Assembly: GCA_045616485.1 (NCBI GenBank)
Contig: JAZLGU010000016.1
Coordinates: 4,036-68,035 of the forward strand
Origin: RGIG3528 sp045616485
GTDB taxonomy: Bacteria; Bacillota; Clostridia; Lachnospirales; Lachnospiraceae
Length of the DNA: 64,000 nucleotides
Direction of reading: 5' to 3'
In this document: positions 43,360 to 53,256 of the stretch, piece by piece
How positions within the stretch are numbered: the first letter of the stretch is position 1
How the letters are laid out: each line of letters starts with the position of its first letter
Translations under genes and position numbers: made by a program
Notes under the pieces: model-generated
The model's input: the letters and a program-made list of their open reading frames with translations, nothing else
The model's database searches: none
Told to the model about the DNA's origin: nothing

Positions 43360-44499
43360 TCAACAAAGAGATAATACAAAACGTTCCACAAGGTAAAGCA
43401 CCAGGATAAAAAGCACGTTGAGAGCGGAGAATTTAAACATATACTTACCTACGGCCCTTACGTCATTATGATGCTTAAACTCGGTGAAAGTGATAAGGGA
43501 GGCCAGGCTGGCAATAAGCGTGCCGCAGCCGCCGATATTTACGGCAGGCAGAAGAGCAGCATAATTATCTGTGAAGTGAGACAAGAGTACGGCGGATGGG
43601 ACGTTACTTATAAACTGGCAGGAAAGAATGCCGAAAAGCAAAGTGTTTTTAGGCAGGAGCCAGGAGAAAAAGTCGTTTACCGCAGGGATTCTGGAAAGAT
43701 TTCCTGAAAAAACAAAGAAAGCGCAGAAGGTCAAAAGTAAAGGATAATTAACTTCCTTAATAGCCTTTCTGTCCAGGAAAAGCAGGGCGATTATTACGAC
43801 AATGGTGCCTACGATGTGATTGACTACTCTGAAAACAATTAAAATGCTGAAAATAAATAGCAAAGTGTAGACAGCGGTTCTTTTCTTACGCAGATGGAAA
43901 TCGCTGTCTTTTTTTAACTCCAGAGGTGTGTTTTTAACAAAAAGGCAGCAGATAACTATCATTATGGTAGCTACTGCAAAAGGAGGAAACATAATCCTCA
44001 CAAATTCCCAGGTGGGAATCTCATAATAAGCATACAGATAGAGATTCTGGGGATTGCCAAAAGGGGTCAGCATTCCGCCCAGATTGGCAGCAATATTCTG
44101 CATAATAAAAGTATAGGCCATGGCCTTGTGATTGTCGGTCTTATCCATAACCATAAAGCCGAGAGGCAGGAAAGTAAGCAGAGCCATGTCATTGGCCAGT
44201 ACCATGGAGCCTACAAAGGTAATGAAAACAAGGGCGATGGTAGCATTTCGCAGAGTGTGAAATCTTACTACCACGCCTCTGGCCAAAATGTCAAAGGTAT
44301 GAATATGATTGTAGGCGGCCACTACTGCCAAAGTGCAGAAAAGTGTAGCTAATGTTTTTAAATTGAAGTAACCCAGGTATTCTTTATCGGGACGTACAAA
44401 AAAACAGGTGATTATCATAGCTATGATGGCTACAAAAAGCACAGGCTGGTTTTTTATAAATCTCTTTATGTATCCCGGACGGGGACGTGGAAAAGCCAT
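43360..44499 (-). CDS. SLC13/ArsB-type anion permease
   Basis: A 379-residue membrane protein with about ten helices. It resembles the ion-transporter superfamily of ArsB, NhaD and citrate/dicarboxylate carriers: NDMALLTFLPLGFMVM, NIAANLGGMLTPFGNPQNLYLY, and a matching C-terminal half QFISNVPSAVLLSHFTDN. The paired N-(D/V) helical-hairpin motifs indicate the two inverted halves of the fold. AAGGAAAG precedes the ATG. It is convergent with the DUF2809 gene and divergent from the mannosidase. Substrate unresolved. Confidence 0.8.
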   Translation of the reverse strand: MAFPRPRPGYIKRFIKNQPVLFVAIIAMIITCFFVRPDKEYLGYFNLKTLATLFCTLAVVAAYNHIHTFDILARGVVVRFHTLRNATIALVFITFVGSMVLANDMALLTFLPLGFMVMDKTDNHKAMAYTFIMQNIAANLGGMLTPFGNPQNLYLYAYYEIPTWEFVRIMFPPFAVATIMIVICCLFVKNTPLELKKDSDFHLRKKRTAVYTLLFIFSILIVFRVVNHIVGTIVVIIALLFLDRKAIKEVNYPLLLTFCAFFVFSGNLSRIPAVNDFFSWLLPKNTLLFGILSCQFISNVPSAVLLSHFTDNYAALLPAVNIGGCGTLIASLASLITFTEFKHHNDVRAVGKYMFKFSALNVLFILVLYLVERFVLSLC

Positions 44500-44706
44500 T
44501 TTATTTCTTCTTTCCTTAATTTTTTCTGATAGACCAAAAGTATTATATGCTTGAAGAAGAAATATGCAAGGGGAAATTACAAATTTAAGAACTATATTAA
44601 CTATTTTAATAAATATTTAGTTTCTTTAGCTTTGATTTTAAGTTAAGGACGTGTTAAAATTACTCCGCATTTGATACTGATTTTAAAAAGCATAGGAGCA
44701 CATATT

Positions 44707-47193
44707 ATGAAAAAACAGTTTTTAAACGATAATTGGCGACTGACAGTGCTGGGCTCTCAGGGCTATGATATCAAGGAAAAGGATATAGAGACCTGCGTTC
44801 CCACCAGTGTTTATTACACTCTGTTAAATAAGGGCCTTATGCCGGACCCATTCTACAGGGATAACGAACTGGACGCTTTTGATCTTATGAAGAATGACTT
44901 TGAGCTAAAGACGAGCTTTACACCTTCTAAAGACATTTTGAAGGCAGATAAGATTTGCCTGGAATTCAAGGGGATTGATACAGTAGCCCATGTATATTTA
45001 AATGGCCAGCTGCTTTTCGATGCCTGTAATATGCATAGGACCTGGGAGTATGATGTGACAGGTCTTGTAAAAGATGGAGAAAACGACCTGCTGGTGCATA
45101 TTGATTCTCCCATAAACTACATAAAGGAAGAACAGGAGAAGTGTTATACCGGCGGCTCGGGCGATGCCACAGAGGGATTTCCGCACCTTAGAAAAGCCCA
45201 CTGTATGTTCGGCTGGGACTGGGGCCCACGTCTTCCTGATGCAGGTATTTTCCGCGATGTTACCCTTATCGGAGTGGAAAAAGCCAGAATTACTGATGTT
45301 TACATTTCCCAGATTCACTCTGAGAAAAAGGTAGAGCTCTTAATCGATACGGAAGAAGAGCTGGTAGTGGGGGACATAAAGATAGATTCCTATGGCGATG
45401 CTATAAGTGAGCTGCAGACACAGGTGATCTGCACTGTTACCGACCCTTTTGGACAGGTGGTATACGAGGGACCGGCAGAGGATGAAATAGTTATTGACGC
45501 CCCCTGCCTCTGGTGGCCCAATGGCTATGGAAAACAGTATCTTTACACTGTGGAAGTGGCATTGACCGATATGGCGACTTCCGATACCCTGGATGTTATT
45601 ACCAAACGCATCGGTCTTCGCACTATGTCCATGTCCCGTGAGCATGATGAATGGGGCAGGGAATTCTGCCATATAGTAAATGGTGTGAAGATATTTGCCA
45701 TGGGAGCAGACTATATCCCTGAGGATAACATCCTGCCTCGCATTACCAGGGAACGCACGGAAAAACTGCTCAAAGATGCGGCCTGGGCCCACCACAATTC
45801 CATCAGAGTATGGGGCGGCGGCTATTATCCCGATGATTATTTTTATGATATATGTGATGAACTGGGGCTTATTGTATGGCAGGACTTTATGTTTGCCTGC
45901 GCGTCCTATGAGCTGGATGATGACTTTGAGGCCAATATTACCGAGGAAATCATAGATAATGTAAAACGTATCAGGCATCACGCATCTTTAGGACTCTGGT
46001 GCGGTAATAATGAGATGGAAACACAGACTCTGGATGGCTGCTGGAAGCCTTCCGTAAAGCAGAAAGCAGACTATTTAAAAATTTTTGACTATATTATTCC
46101 AAAGCTATTAAAGGAGCTGGATCCGGACAGATTTTACTGGCCTTCATCTCCATCCCGAGGTGGCAATTTTGACTATCCATGGGATGAAAATGATGGTGAT
46201 GCTCATTACTGGGATGTATGGCATGGTAACAAGCCATTTACCGATTTCAGAAAGTATTATTACAGATACCTGTCAGAATTCGGATTCCAGTCATTCCCTG
46301 CATTACCTACCATTGAAAGCTTTACGGAGCCTGATGATAGAAATATTTTTTCCTATGTCATGGAAATGCATCAGAGAAATACTTCTGCCAATGGCAAAAT
46401 AATGAATTATATGTCTGCGACATACAGATATCCTAATTCTTTTGAAAGTCTGATATATGCTTCTCAGCTTTTGCAGGCAGAAGCAATACGCTACGGTGTC
46501 GAGCACAACAGAAGACACAGGGGGCGCTGTATGGGTACGGTAGTATGGCAGCTGAACGATATCTGGCCGGTAGCTTCGTGGGCAGGCATCGACTCTTTCG
46601 GACGCAGAAAAGCTCTTCATTACGCTGAGAAGAAAATGTTTGCTCCGGTACTGGTTTCAGCTGAAGAAAATGGTGATATTAATCAGCGTCCCTATTGCAT
46701 TTCAGAGGATAGAAAGGTAAAATATTCTTTTAGATTGAATGTGGCAAACGAGACTCAGCAGCAGGTGTCAGACACTCTTAAATGGCAGATCAGGGATACT
46801 GAAGGACAGATACTTTTTGAGGGACAAAAAGAGATTACGGTGGCACCTTTGTCTGTATGGTGGGATGAGGAAGTGGACTTATCCGGCAGGATAGACCCTA
46901 CCAGACATTATCTTTCATATTCCTATGGTGAAGGCAGCGGTACAGTGCTATTTGCGGCACCAAAGCATTTCCATTTCACGGATCCCGGCCTTACAGCCAC
47001 CATAAAGGGAGATGCCATCACCGTAAAAGCTGCCCGTTACGCCAGAAAAATCGAAATAATTACAGATGATCCGGATATAAAGCTTTCTGATAATTTCTTT
47101 GACCTGAATGCAGGTGAGGAAAAGACAGTCACTATAGAAGAAGGCAGGGCAACATCAGTAAGGACAAGGAGCGTATACTCAATAGGACGATGA
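44707..47193 (+). CDS. GH2 beta-mannosidase
   Basis: An 828-residue cytoplasmic GH2 enzyme. A jelly-roll N-terminus carries VPTSVYYTLLNKGLMPDPFYRDNE, typical of beta-mannosidases, and FGWDWGPRLPDAGIFRDV. An Ig-like domain and TIM barrel follow: RVWGGGYYPDDYFYDICDELGLIVWQDFMFA, acid/base E436 in LWCGNNEMET, nucleophile E524 in YLSEFGFQSFP, and VWQLNDIWPVASW. It would release mannose from manno-oligosaccharides. The ATG at 44707 follows AGGAG; an earlier in-frame ATG is unsupported. Its stop overlaps the CotH-like gene by 4 nt. Confidence 0.9.
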   Translation: MKKQFLNDNWRLTVLGSQGYDIKEKDIETCVPTSVYYTLLNKGLMPDPFYRDNELDAFDLMKNDFELKTSFTPSKDILKADKICLEFKGIDTVAHVYLNGQLLFDACNMHRTWEYDVTGLVKDGENDLLVHIDSPINYIKEEQEKCYTGGSGDATEGFPHLRKAHCMFGWDWGPRLPDAGIFRDVTLIGVEKARITDVYISQIHSEKKVELLIDTEEELVVGDIKIDSYGDAISELQTQVICTVTDPFGQVVYEGPAEDEIVIDAPCLWWPNGYGKQYLYTVEVALTDMATSDTLDVITKRIGLRTMSMSREHDEWGREFCHIVNGVKIFAMGADYIPEDNILPRITRERTEKLLKDAAWAHHNSIRVWGGGYYPDDYFYDICDELGLIVWQDFMFACASYELDDDFEANITEEIIDNVKRIRHHASLGLWCGNNEMETQTLDGCWKPSVKQKADYLKIFDYIIPKLLKELDPDRFYWPSSPSRGGNFDYPWDENDGDAHYWDVWHGNKPFTDFRKYYYRYLSEFGFQSFPALPTIESFTEPDDRNIFSYVMEMHQRNTSANGKIMNYMSATYRYPNSFESLIYASQLLQAEAIRYGVEHNRRHRGRCMGTVVWQLNDIWPVASWAGIDSFGRRKALHYAEKKMFAPVLVSAEENGDINQRPYCISEDRKVKYSFRLNVANETQQQVSDTLKWQIRDTEGQILFEGQKEITVAPLSVWWDEEVDLSGRIDPTRHYLSYSYGEGSGTVLFAAPKHFHFTDPGLTATIKGDAITVKAARYARKIEIITDDPDIKLSDNFFDLNAGEEKTVTIEEGRATSVRTRSVYSIGR

Positions 47194-48581
47194 AGAAATT
47201 TACCAGATTGCTTTTACTAGGGGCTGTGACGGCGGCTCTAATGCTGCCCGGCTGTGGCAAGTCCAAGGAAAAAGAAGAAAAATGGAACTACATGGAAGGT
47301 GTATACACCATCAATATCCGAGGTCAGGAAAAAGACCTTACCAGAGGACCGGACGGCATCTTTTATGGAGAAAATTACAAGCTGCGTGGTAAGGAAAGCG
47401 AGCGAAAGATAAGCGTTACCATTACTGACCCCGATGGGCAGACTGTAGCCCGTCAGACCTGTGGTATCAGGATCTATGGCGGAGCCTCCAGAGAAAGCTA
47501 TTTGAAGTCTGTAAAGCTTTTTGCCAGAGAAGAATACGACGCTGAGAATAAAAGCTTTTCCTACGATTTCTTTGGTACAAAAAAGCAGGATGGCAGCGGT
47601 GAAACGATAGACTCCTATAAGCGACTGGTAGTAAGAAACTGCGGCAATGATTTTCAATTTGCCTGGATAAGAGATGAGCTGGTACAGCGTCTGGCTGCAA
47701 GAGCCGGATTTATGGACACAGAGGCAGTAGCTCCGGCGGCCATGTATATTAATGGTGAGTACAGAGGCTTATACTGGCTCCACGAGAGCTATTGTGACTC
47801 CTATTTCAAGGCGAAGTACGGGAAAAAGGACTATAAGGGCGATTTCATTATCTTAGAAGGCTCTGAGACCAAAAAGAAGGTAGATGAAGACGAAGGCTTA
47901 AGTCAGGATGCAGCCAATGAATACAATACTGCCTATGATTATCTTTCAGGGCTGGATATGACTGATGATACCAATTACAAGAGCCTTTGTGACTTTATGG
48001 ATGTTGAAAACTATCTTCAGTACTACGCTATAAATGTTCTGGTAAACAATCGTGACTGGCCATGGAACAATTATAAATGCTACAGATACTACGCGAACAA
48101 AAGTGAGCAGTACGAGGAAAGCGGCGTTTATGATGGCAGGTGGAGATTCCTGTTACATGATACTGATTACAGTATGGGACTTTATGACCAGAGAGAGACT
48201 CAGGCTTCTTATAACAACCTGAAAAGTTTAATGAATTCCGGTAATATCCACGGCGATTTTTCCAATTATTCACCTCTTTTTACCGCTCTTATGAAGAGAG
48301 ATGAATGCAGAAAATATTTCATAGACTATGTAAGACAGCTTATTTCCGGGGCGTTTTCTCGGGAAAATATGCTGAAAATGCTGGATGTTATGAATACAGG
48401 CCGTGCTGAAGCCATGGAAAAACACATCAAGTATATTGAAAGCCTGAGAAGGCAGGGGAAGCCCGGCATGTGGGCCGGTGTTGAGCATCAGGAGGAGCAG
48501 CTTAATAAGATAAAAAAGTTTATCGAAGAAAGAGCTGATTATATGGAAAAATATCTTAAGAGTGAATTGGGAGCTGAATAA
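47190..48581 (+). CDS. CotH-kinase-family lipoprotein
   Basis: A 463-residue lipoprotein; lipobox MLPGC, C22. The CotH core is present: GIRIYGGASRESYLKSVKL, NINGEYRGLYWLHES-like text (MYINGEYRGLYWLHESY), NRDWPWNNYKCYRY and WRFLLHDTDYSMG with the DxD metal motif. CotH is a protein kinase for spore coat proteins in Bacillus, but extracytoplasmic CotH-like lipoproteins occur widely and are also found with cellulosomal or surface proteins. Translational coupling to beta-mannosidase (ATGA overlap) is odd for a spore protein and suggests a surface role. Target unknown. Confidence 0.8.
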   Translation: MKKFTRLLLLGAVTAALMLPGCGKSKEKEEKWNYMEGVYTINIRGQEKDLTRGPDGIFYGENYKLRGKESERKISVTITDPDGQTVARQTCGIRIYGGASRESYLKSVKLFAREEYDAENKSFSYDFFGTKKQDGSGETIDSYKRLVVRNCGNDFQFAWIRDELVQRLAARAGFMDTEAVAPAAMYINGEYRGLYWLHESYCDSYFKAKYGKKDYKGDFIILEGSETKKKVDEDEGLSQDAANEYNTAYDYLSGLDMTDDTNYKSLCDFMDVENYLQYYAINVLVNNRDWPWNNYKCYRYYANKSEQYEESGVYDGRWRFLLHDTDYSMGLYDQRETQASYNNLKSLMNSGNIHGDFSNYSPLFTALMKRDECRKYFIDYVRQLISGAFSRENMLKMLDVMNTGRAEAMEKHIKYIESLRRQGKPGMWAGVEHQEEQLNKIKKFIEERADYMEKYLKSELGAE

Positions 48582-48605
48582 TTTTACAAAAAAGGAGAGA
48601 CACAC

Positions 48606-50303
48606 ATGAAGAAATTTTCAGAACTTGAGTACAAGAGACCAGACCTGGAGGCCTACGTAAAGGCCATGAACGAGGGCCTGGACAGAGCTGAGGCAGCTAC
48701 CAGCTATGAGGAAGCAAGAAAAATATTTTTCGAAATGGAGGCTTTATCAGATCAGGTAAATGATATGTTTACCATCGCATCCATTAGAAACACCATGAAT
48801 AAGGCAGATGAATTTTACGATGCTGAAATGCAGTTTGCAGATTCAGAGATGCCCAAGCTTATGCCTCTTTTCAAGAGAAAGAGTGAGGTAATGCTGGGCA
48901 GCAAATTCAGAGGGGATTTCGAGAAGGAATTTGGTGAAATGATTACCATGCAGGATATTAAAACCCTGCCACTTAAGAATGAAGCCCTTATCCCTCTTCA
49001 GATTAAGGAAAACGAGCTGACCACAGAGTACAGTAAGACTGCTGCTACATGCGTATGCGATTTCAGAGGTGAGCAGTGCAATTTCTACGGCCTGCTGAAG
49101 TATATGCAGTCTACTGACAGAGCTACCCGTAAGGAAGCTTTTGAGGCCTGGTCATCTCTTTATGAAAGCGTTTCAGAAAAGCTGGAAGACATTTATGATC
49201 AGCTGGTACATAATCGTGCAGAGCAGGCTAAGATACTTGGCTTCGACTTCTATGGTGATGTATGTTATCTGGAAAGCGGACATTTTGACTATACAAAAGA
49301 AGATGTGGCTGCATTCCGTAAGCAGGTAGTAGAAACTATCGTGCCTGCAGCTGCAGAGCTTTTTGAGGAGCAGAGAAAGAGACTGGGACTGGATGAGCTG
49401 TACTTCTACGATGAAGCCCTTGTTTTTGCAGATGGTAATGCCAATCCTATAGGTACCAAAGATGAGCTGGTAGCCAAGGCACAGAAGATGTATTCAGAGC
49501 TGTCCCCTGAGACCAAGGAGTTCTTTGACTTTATGGTGAAGTATGACCTCTTTGATCTGGAGACCAGACCTAATAAGCATCTGGGTGGATATATGACTAT
49601 TCTGAATGGTGAAAAAGCACCTTTCATTTTCAGTAATTTCAATGGTACTTCAGCAGACGTTGACGTACTTACTCATGAGGCAGGACATGCTTTCCAGGGA
49701 TATACCGGCAGCAGATGCATTCCTGTATCCTCCCTGTCCATGTCTACATCAGATATTGACGAGATTCACTCCATGACCATGGAGATGCTTACATACCCAT
49801 GGATGGATCTTTTCTTTGGTGATAAGGTAGATAAGTACAGATATCTGCACCTTTCCGATACCATCAAGGTTATTCCTTATCTTTGCGCAGTAGATGAGTA
49901 TCAGCACAGAGTATATGAGAAGCCGGAAATGACTTCCATGGAGCGCCGTGCAGTATGGAAGCATATCGAGGAGGTTTACCTGCCTTGGAGAAAGTATGAC
50001 GGCAATGCATTTATGGAGACAGGAGCTTTCTGGATGCAGAAGCAGCATATTTTCCTCTATCCTTTCTACTATGTAGACTACGCACTGGCACAGGTGTCCG
50101 CATATCAGCTCTTCAACAGATATACCGAGGACAAGAGCGCAGGCTGGGATGCATATCTTACTCTTTGTAAGAACGGCGGCACCATGAGCTATCTTAAGCT
50201 TCTTGAGGCTTCCGGCATCAAGAGTCCTTTTGCAGAGGGCACAGTTAAAGAAGCTCTGGAGGGTATTTTAAAGACCCTTGATACTTTCCGCAGCAAGCTG
50301 TAA
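48606..50303 (+). CDS. M3-family oligoendopeptidase (PepF-like)
   Basis: A 565-residue cytoplasmic zinc peptidase. The HEXXH site is LTHEAGHAFQGY (H357, E358, H361), and the third ligand lies in SDIDEIHSMTMEML. The length matches the shorter M3 oligoendopeptidase group. It degrades oligopeptides. GGAGAG precedes the ATG, 25 nt after the CotH-like stop. Probably its own or a read-through transcript. Confidence 0.9.
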   Translation: MKKFSELEYKRPDLEAYVKAMNEGLDRAEAATSYEEARKIFFEMEALSDQVNDMFTIASIRNTMNKADEFYDAEMQFADSEMPKLMPLFKRKSEVMLGSKFRGDFEKEFGEMITMQDIKTLPLKNEALIPLQIKENELTTEYSKTAATCVCDFRGEQCNFYGLLKYMQSTDRATRKEAFEAWSSLYESVSEKLEDIYDQLVHNRAEQAKILGFDFYGDVCYLESGHFDYTKEDVAAFRKQVVETIVPAAAELFEEQRKRLGLDELYFYDEALVFADGNANPIGTKDELVAKAQKMYSELSPETKEFFDFMVKYDLFDLETRPNKHLGGYMTILNGEKAPFIFSNFNGTSADVDVLTHEAGHAFQGYTGSRCIPVSSLSMSTSDIDEIHSMTMEMLTYPWMDLFFGDKVDKYRYLHLSDTIKVIPYLCAVDEYQHRVYEKPEMTSMERRAVWKHIEEVYLPWRKYDGNAFMETGAFWMQKQHIFLYPFYYVDYALAQVSAYQLFNRYTEDKSAGWDAYLTLCKNGGTMSYLKLLEASGIKSPFAEGTVKEALEGILKTLDTFRSKL

Positions 50304-50350
50304 AGAATCACGAAATAATAAGCATTTTTGGACAAGACTTCATTTTATGG

Positions 50351-50378
50351 TTGTATTTTTATAAAAAGTATTTATAAT
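50351..50378 (+). promoter_or_regulatory. Promoter for serS
   Basis: TTGTAT (50351-50356), 16 nt, TATAAT (50373-50378), about 100 nt before the serS ATG. The leader is too short for a T-box, and none was seen. Confidence 0.6.
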
Positions 50379-50477
50379 ATCATTTTGTATATTATGTGGA
50401 GATTACACGGGGAGTATAGTGAGGCGTTTTCTTATGAAAGCCTATCAGTCTCCGGCAGAAAGGCAAAAAGGTAGAGT

Positions 50478-51773
50478 ATGATTGATATTAAGTTTTTACG
50501 TGAAAATCCTGAAGTAGTAAAGCAGAACATCAGAAATAAGTTCCAGGATTCCAAGCTTCCTCTGGTAGATGAGGTTATCGAGCTGGACAAGCAGAACAGA
50601 GCAGCCAAGCAGGAGGCTGACAATCTGCGTGCTGAGAAGAATAAGATATCCAAGTCTATTGGAGCACTTATGGCTCAGGGCAAAAAGGAAGAGGCTGAAG
50701 AGGCAAAGAAGCTGGTAGCTAAGGACTCCGCACGTCTTGCAGAGCTGGAGGCTCAGGCACCTGAACTGGAAGAGAAGATTAAGAAGATCATGATGACTAT
50801 TCCGAACATCATTGATCCTACTGTTCCTATTGGTAAGGATGATTCTGAAAATGTAGAGATACAAAAGTATGGTGAGCCGGTTGTTCCGGAGTTTGAGATC
50901 CCATATCATACAGAGATTATGGAGTCCTTCTGTGGTATTGACCTTGACTCTGCACGTCGTGTAGCCGGTAATGGTTTCTACTATCTTATGGGAGATATTG
51001 CAAGAGTTCATTCTGCAGTTATTTCCTATGCCCGTGATTTTATGATCGGCCGTGGATTTACATACTGCGTACCACCTTTCATGATCAGAGCAGATGTTGT
51101 TACAGGCGTTATGTCCTTCGCTGAGATGGAGGCTATGATGTATAAGATTGAGGGCGAGGATCTTTACCTTATTGGTACTTCCGAGCACTCTATGATTGGT
51201 AAATTTATTGATCAGATTATCCCTGAGGAGACACTGCCTCAGACTCTTACATCCTACTCACCTTGTTTCCGTAAGGAAAAGGGTGCTCATGGTATTGAGG
51301 AGCGTGGTGTTTACCGTATTCACCAGTTTGAGAAGCAGGAGATGGTAGTAGTCTGCAAGCCCGAGGAGTCCAAGATGTGGTACGACAAGCTTTGGCAGAA
51401 TACTGTTGACCTTTTCAGAAGCCTTGATATTCCTGTTCGTACTCTTGAGTGCTGTTCAGGTGACCTGGCTGATCTTAAGGTTAAGTCCTGCGATGTAGAG
51501 GCTTGGTCTCCACGTCAGAAGAAGTACTTTGAGGTAGGTTCCTGTTCCAATCTGGGTGATGCTCAGGCCAGACGTCTGCGCATGAGAGTAGCAGGAGAGA
51601 ATGGTGAAAAGTATCTTCCTCATACACTGAACAATACTGTAGTAGCACCTCCACGTATGCTCATTGCCTTCCTGGAGAATAATCTGCAGGCAGATGGTAC
51701 AGTAAATATTCCTGTAGCCCTTCGTCCATATATGGGTGGTCAGGAAAAGCTTGTTCCAAAGAAAAACAAATAA
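50478..51773 (+). CDS. serS: Seryl-tRNA synthetase
   Basis: A 431-residue class II synthetase. The N-terminal coiled-coil arm spans residues ~25-110 (NRAAKQEADNLRAEKNKISKSIGALM). Motif 2 is SPCFRKEKGAHGIEERGVYRIHQFEKQE. The serine site is LKVKSCDVEAWSPRQKKYFEVGSCSNLGDAQARR. Motif 3 is NTVVAPPRMLIAFLENN. It charges tRNA-Ser. A terminator hairpin follows. Confidence 0.95.
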   Translation: MIDIKFLRENPEVVKQNIRNKFQDSKLPLVDEVIELDKQNRAAKQEADNLRAEKNKISKSIGALMAQGKKEEAEEAKKLVAKDSARLAELEAQAPELEEKIKKIMMTIPNIIDPTVPIGKDDSENVEIQKYGEPVVPEFEIPYHTEIMESFCGIDLDSARRVAGNGFYYLMGDIARVHSAVISYARDFMIGRGFTYCVPPFMIRADVVTGVMSFAEMEAMMYKIEGEDLYLIGTSEHSMIGKFIDQIIPEETLPQTLTSYSPCFRKEKGAHGIEERGVYRIHQFEKQEMVVVCKPEESKMWYDKLWQNTVDLFRSLDIPVRTLECCSGDLADLKVKSCDVEAWSPRQKKYFEVGSCSNLGDAQARRLRMRVAGENGEKYLPHTLNNTVVAPPRMLIAFLENNLQADGTVNIPVALRPYMGGQEKLVPKKNK

Positions 51774-51817
51774 GTTTTATGAGAAAAGACTAATTTAGAA
51801 AAAGTTTATTGAATCTA

Positions 51818-51865
51818 ATCCCCTAAAGGAGTATCCTAAAAATACCTTTAGGGGATATTCTTTTT
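51818..51865 (+). terminator. serS terminator
   Basis: ATCCCCTAAAGG (51818-51829) pairs with CCTTTAGGGGAT (51845-51856), then ATTCTTTTT. Confidence 0.85.
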
Positions 51866-51884
51866 GTGAGAAAGGAGGCAGACC

Positions 51885-52280
51885 ATGAGAATTAATCCAA
51901 ATATGAATTATTCCGGACTATTTAATTCTTTTCCGAAATCAAATAACGGCACCCAGGGACTGGCTTCTTTAGCATCAGAGTACAAAAATATCAGCCGAGG
52001 CTCTTACAGGACACTGGCTAATGCTTACGTTAAGAAAATGAAGGCAGAAGCTGGCGAGAGCACCAAAAAGCCTGAGAATACAGATAAGAAAGAAAATGAA
52101 AACGTTAAGACGGAGACCACAAAGCTGGATCCGAAGAAGATGACTTCCAAGGAAAGACTTCAGGCTGCCAAGGATGCAGCTGATAAGGCTTACAAGGAAA
52201 AATTTAAGCAGACATATGGTAATGATGGCGGTCTTTCAGGCAAGTCAGGCTATAGTTCTTTATTTAATTTTGAAGCATAG
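51885..52280 (+). CDS. Small lysine-rich protein of unknown function
   Basis: A 131-residue protein with an AAAGGAGG ribosome site. The N-terminus is N/S/G-rich (MRINPNMNYSGLFNSFPKS), the middle highly charged (K, E, T; residues 50-100), and the C-terminus GGLSGKSGYSSLFNF. The SGLF/YSSLF motif at both ends is notable. No signal peptide or helix. Not recognised; the start resembles several Lachnospiraceae proteins of unknown role. It is bounded by terminators on both sides, so it is monocistronic. Confidence 0.6.
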   Translation: MRINPNMNYSGLFNSFPKSNNGTQGLASLASEYKNISRGSYRTLANAYVKKMKAEAGESTKKPENTDKKENENVKTETTKLDPKKMTSKERLQAAKDAADKAYKEKFKQTYGNDGGLSGKSGYSSLFNFEA

Positions 52281-52289
52281 AGTTTTGAA

Positions 52290-52342
52290 AAATAAAACAC
52301 GGAGTCGTTTAATTCTAATAAACGGCTCCGTGTTATTTTTTA
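52290..52342. terminator. Bidirectional terminator
   Basis: CACGGAGTCGTTTA (52298-52311) pairs with TAAACGGCTCCGTG (52319-52332) with one G-U, flanked by A-rich and T-rich tracts. It serves the small protein gene and the convergent membrane protein gene. Confidence 0.85.
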
Positions 52343-53254
52343 CTTATCTTTATTAGTTTCCTCAGAATCAAGTACTTTTGGTATGAATTGTTCAGTAAAC
52401 TGTTCAATACGTTTGTTCTTTTTATCTCTGGAAGCTGCATGTATGGCACCTACAGTGGAGAAGACCACGGCGCCCACAAAATTAACGATTAGGTCTTTCA
52501 TGGTATCAATAATGCCTATATCCAGGTAGCCACCCAGACCTAAGGGGGTCTGGGTACCATCTTTTTGAACAAGAATTACATCAGTTATATCACTGATTTT
52601 CACAATATTATTCATCCCTTTCGGGTCGAGGCTTACGGAGGCGATGGTACCTACTACAAAATCCTTCTGCATATCCAGATGGAAGAAATAATCCATGGAA
52701 AATTCGAAAAATTCCCAAAGAACACCGACTGTCATGGAAAAGCAAAAGGCTGTAACTGCCAGGTAGAAAGGTGACATCTTCATGGAAAAGTGTTTATTTC
52801 TGTTGAAAAAGTCTACCAGGCAAAAGCCGATGGCTGCGCAGTTAAAGCCGTTTAGGGTATGAAGCATTGTATCCCAGCCCGGGATAAGGGTGTAAAAGGC
52901 TCGTATTTCTCCCAGGATTTCAGCTGCAAATATAAATAACAGTATGATTATTTCAAAGGTGCCGGGAAGCTCTATGCGGAATGTATCTTCCACGAAAGCC
53001 GGCAGCATGAATAAAATCATTGTTAGAACACAAAGCATGGCATTACTGAAATTACCTTCAAATAAGGAAACAATGAAGGACACTATTACGAAGAAGCGGA
53101 GTATGATGTAAACAGTGCCCACCTTTTTCTTCCTGCGTATTTCATGATTCAGACGCCTTATAAGCTGCGAAAGCTTACCGCCTTTTGGTGCTTTGGCCTC
53201 AATGGTATCCTCCAGATTATTTACTTTTTCCAGGATTTCATCAGGTTTTTTCAT
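52340..53254 (-). CDS. DUF2238 (YjdF-like) membrane protein
   Basis: A 304-residue protein. An acidic/basic N-terminal segment (DEILEKVNNLEDTIEAKAPKGGKL) precedes seven or so helices. The family motifs are IPGWDTMLHTLNGFNCAAIGFCLVDFFN and GVLWEFFEFSMDYFFHLDMQKD. The ATG at 53254 is supported by GGAGG lying over the stop of the preceding gene, indicating translational coupling to it. No known function. Confidence 0.7.
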   Translation of the reverse strand: MKKPDEILEKVNNLEDTIEAKAPKGGKLSQLIRRLNHEIRRKKKVGTVYIILRFFVIVSFIVSLFEGNFSNAMLCVLTMILFMLPAFVEDTFRIELPGTFEIIILLFIFAAEILGEIRAFYTLIPGWDTMLHTLNGFNCAAIGFCLVDFFNRNKHFSMKMSPFYLAVTAFCFSMTVGVLWEFFEFSMDYFFHLDMQKDFVVGTIASVSLDPKGMNNIVKISDITDVILVQKDGTQTPLGLGGYLDIGIIDTMKDLIVNFVGAVVFSTVGAIHAASRDKKNKRIEQFTEQFIPKVLDSEETNKDK

Positions 53255-53256
53255 AC

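Noticed and set aside
50304..50477. T-box riboswitch before serS
   Set aside because: The leader is under 110 nt after the promoter and lacks the T-box sequence and a terminator hairpin.
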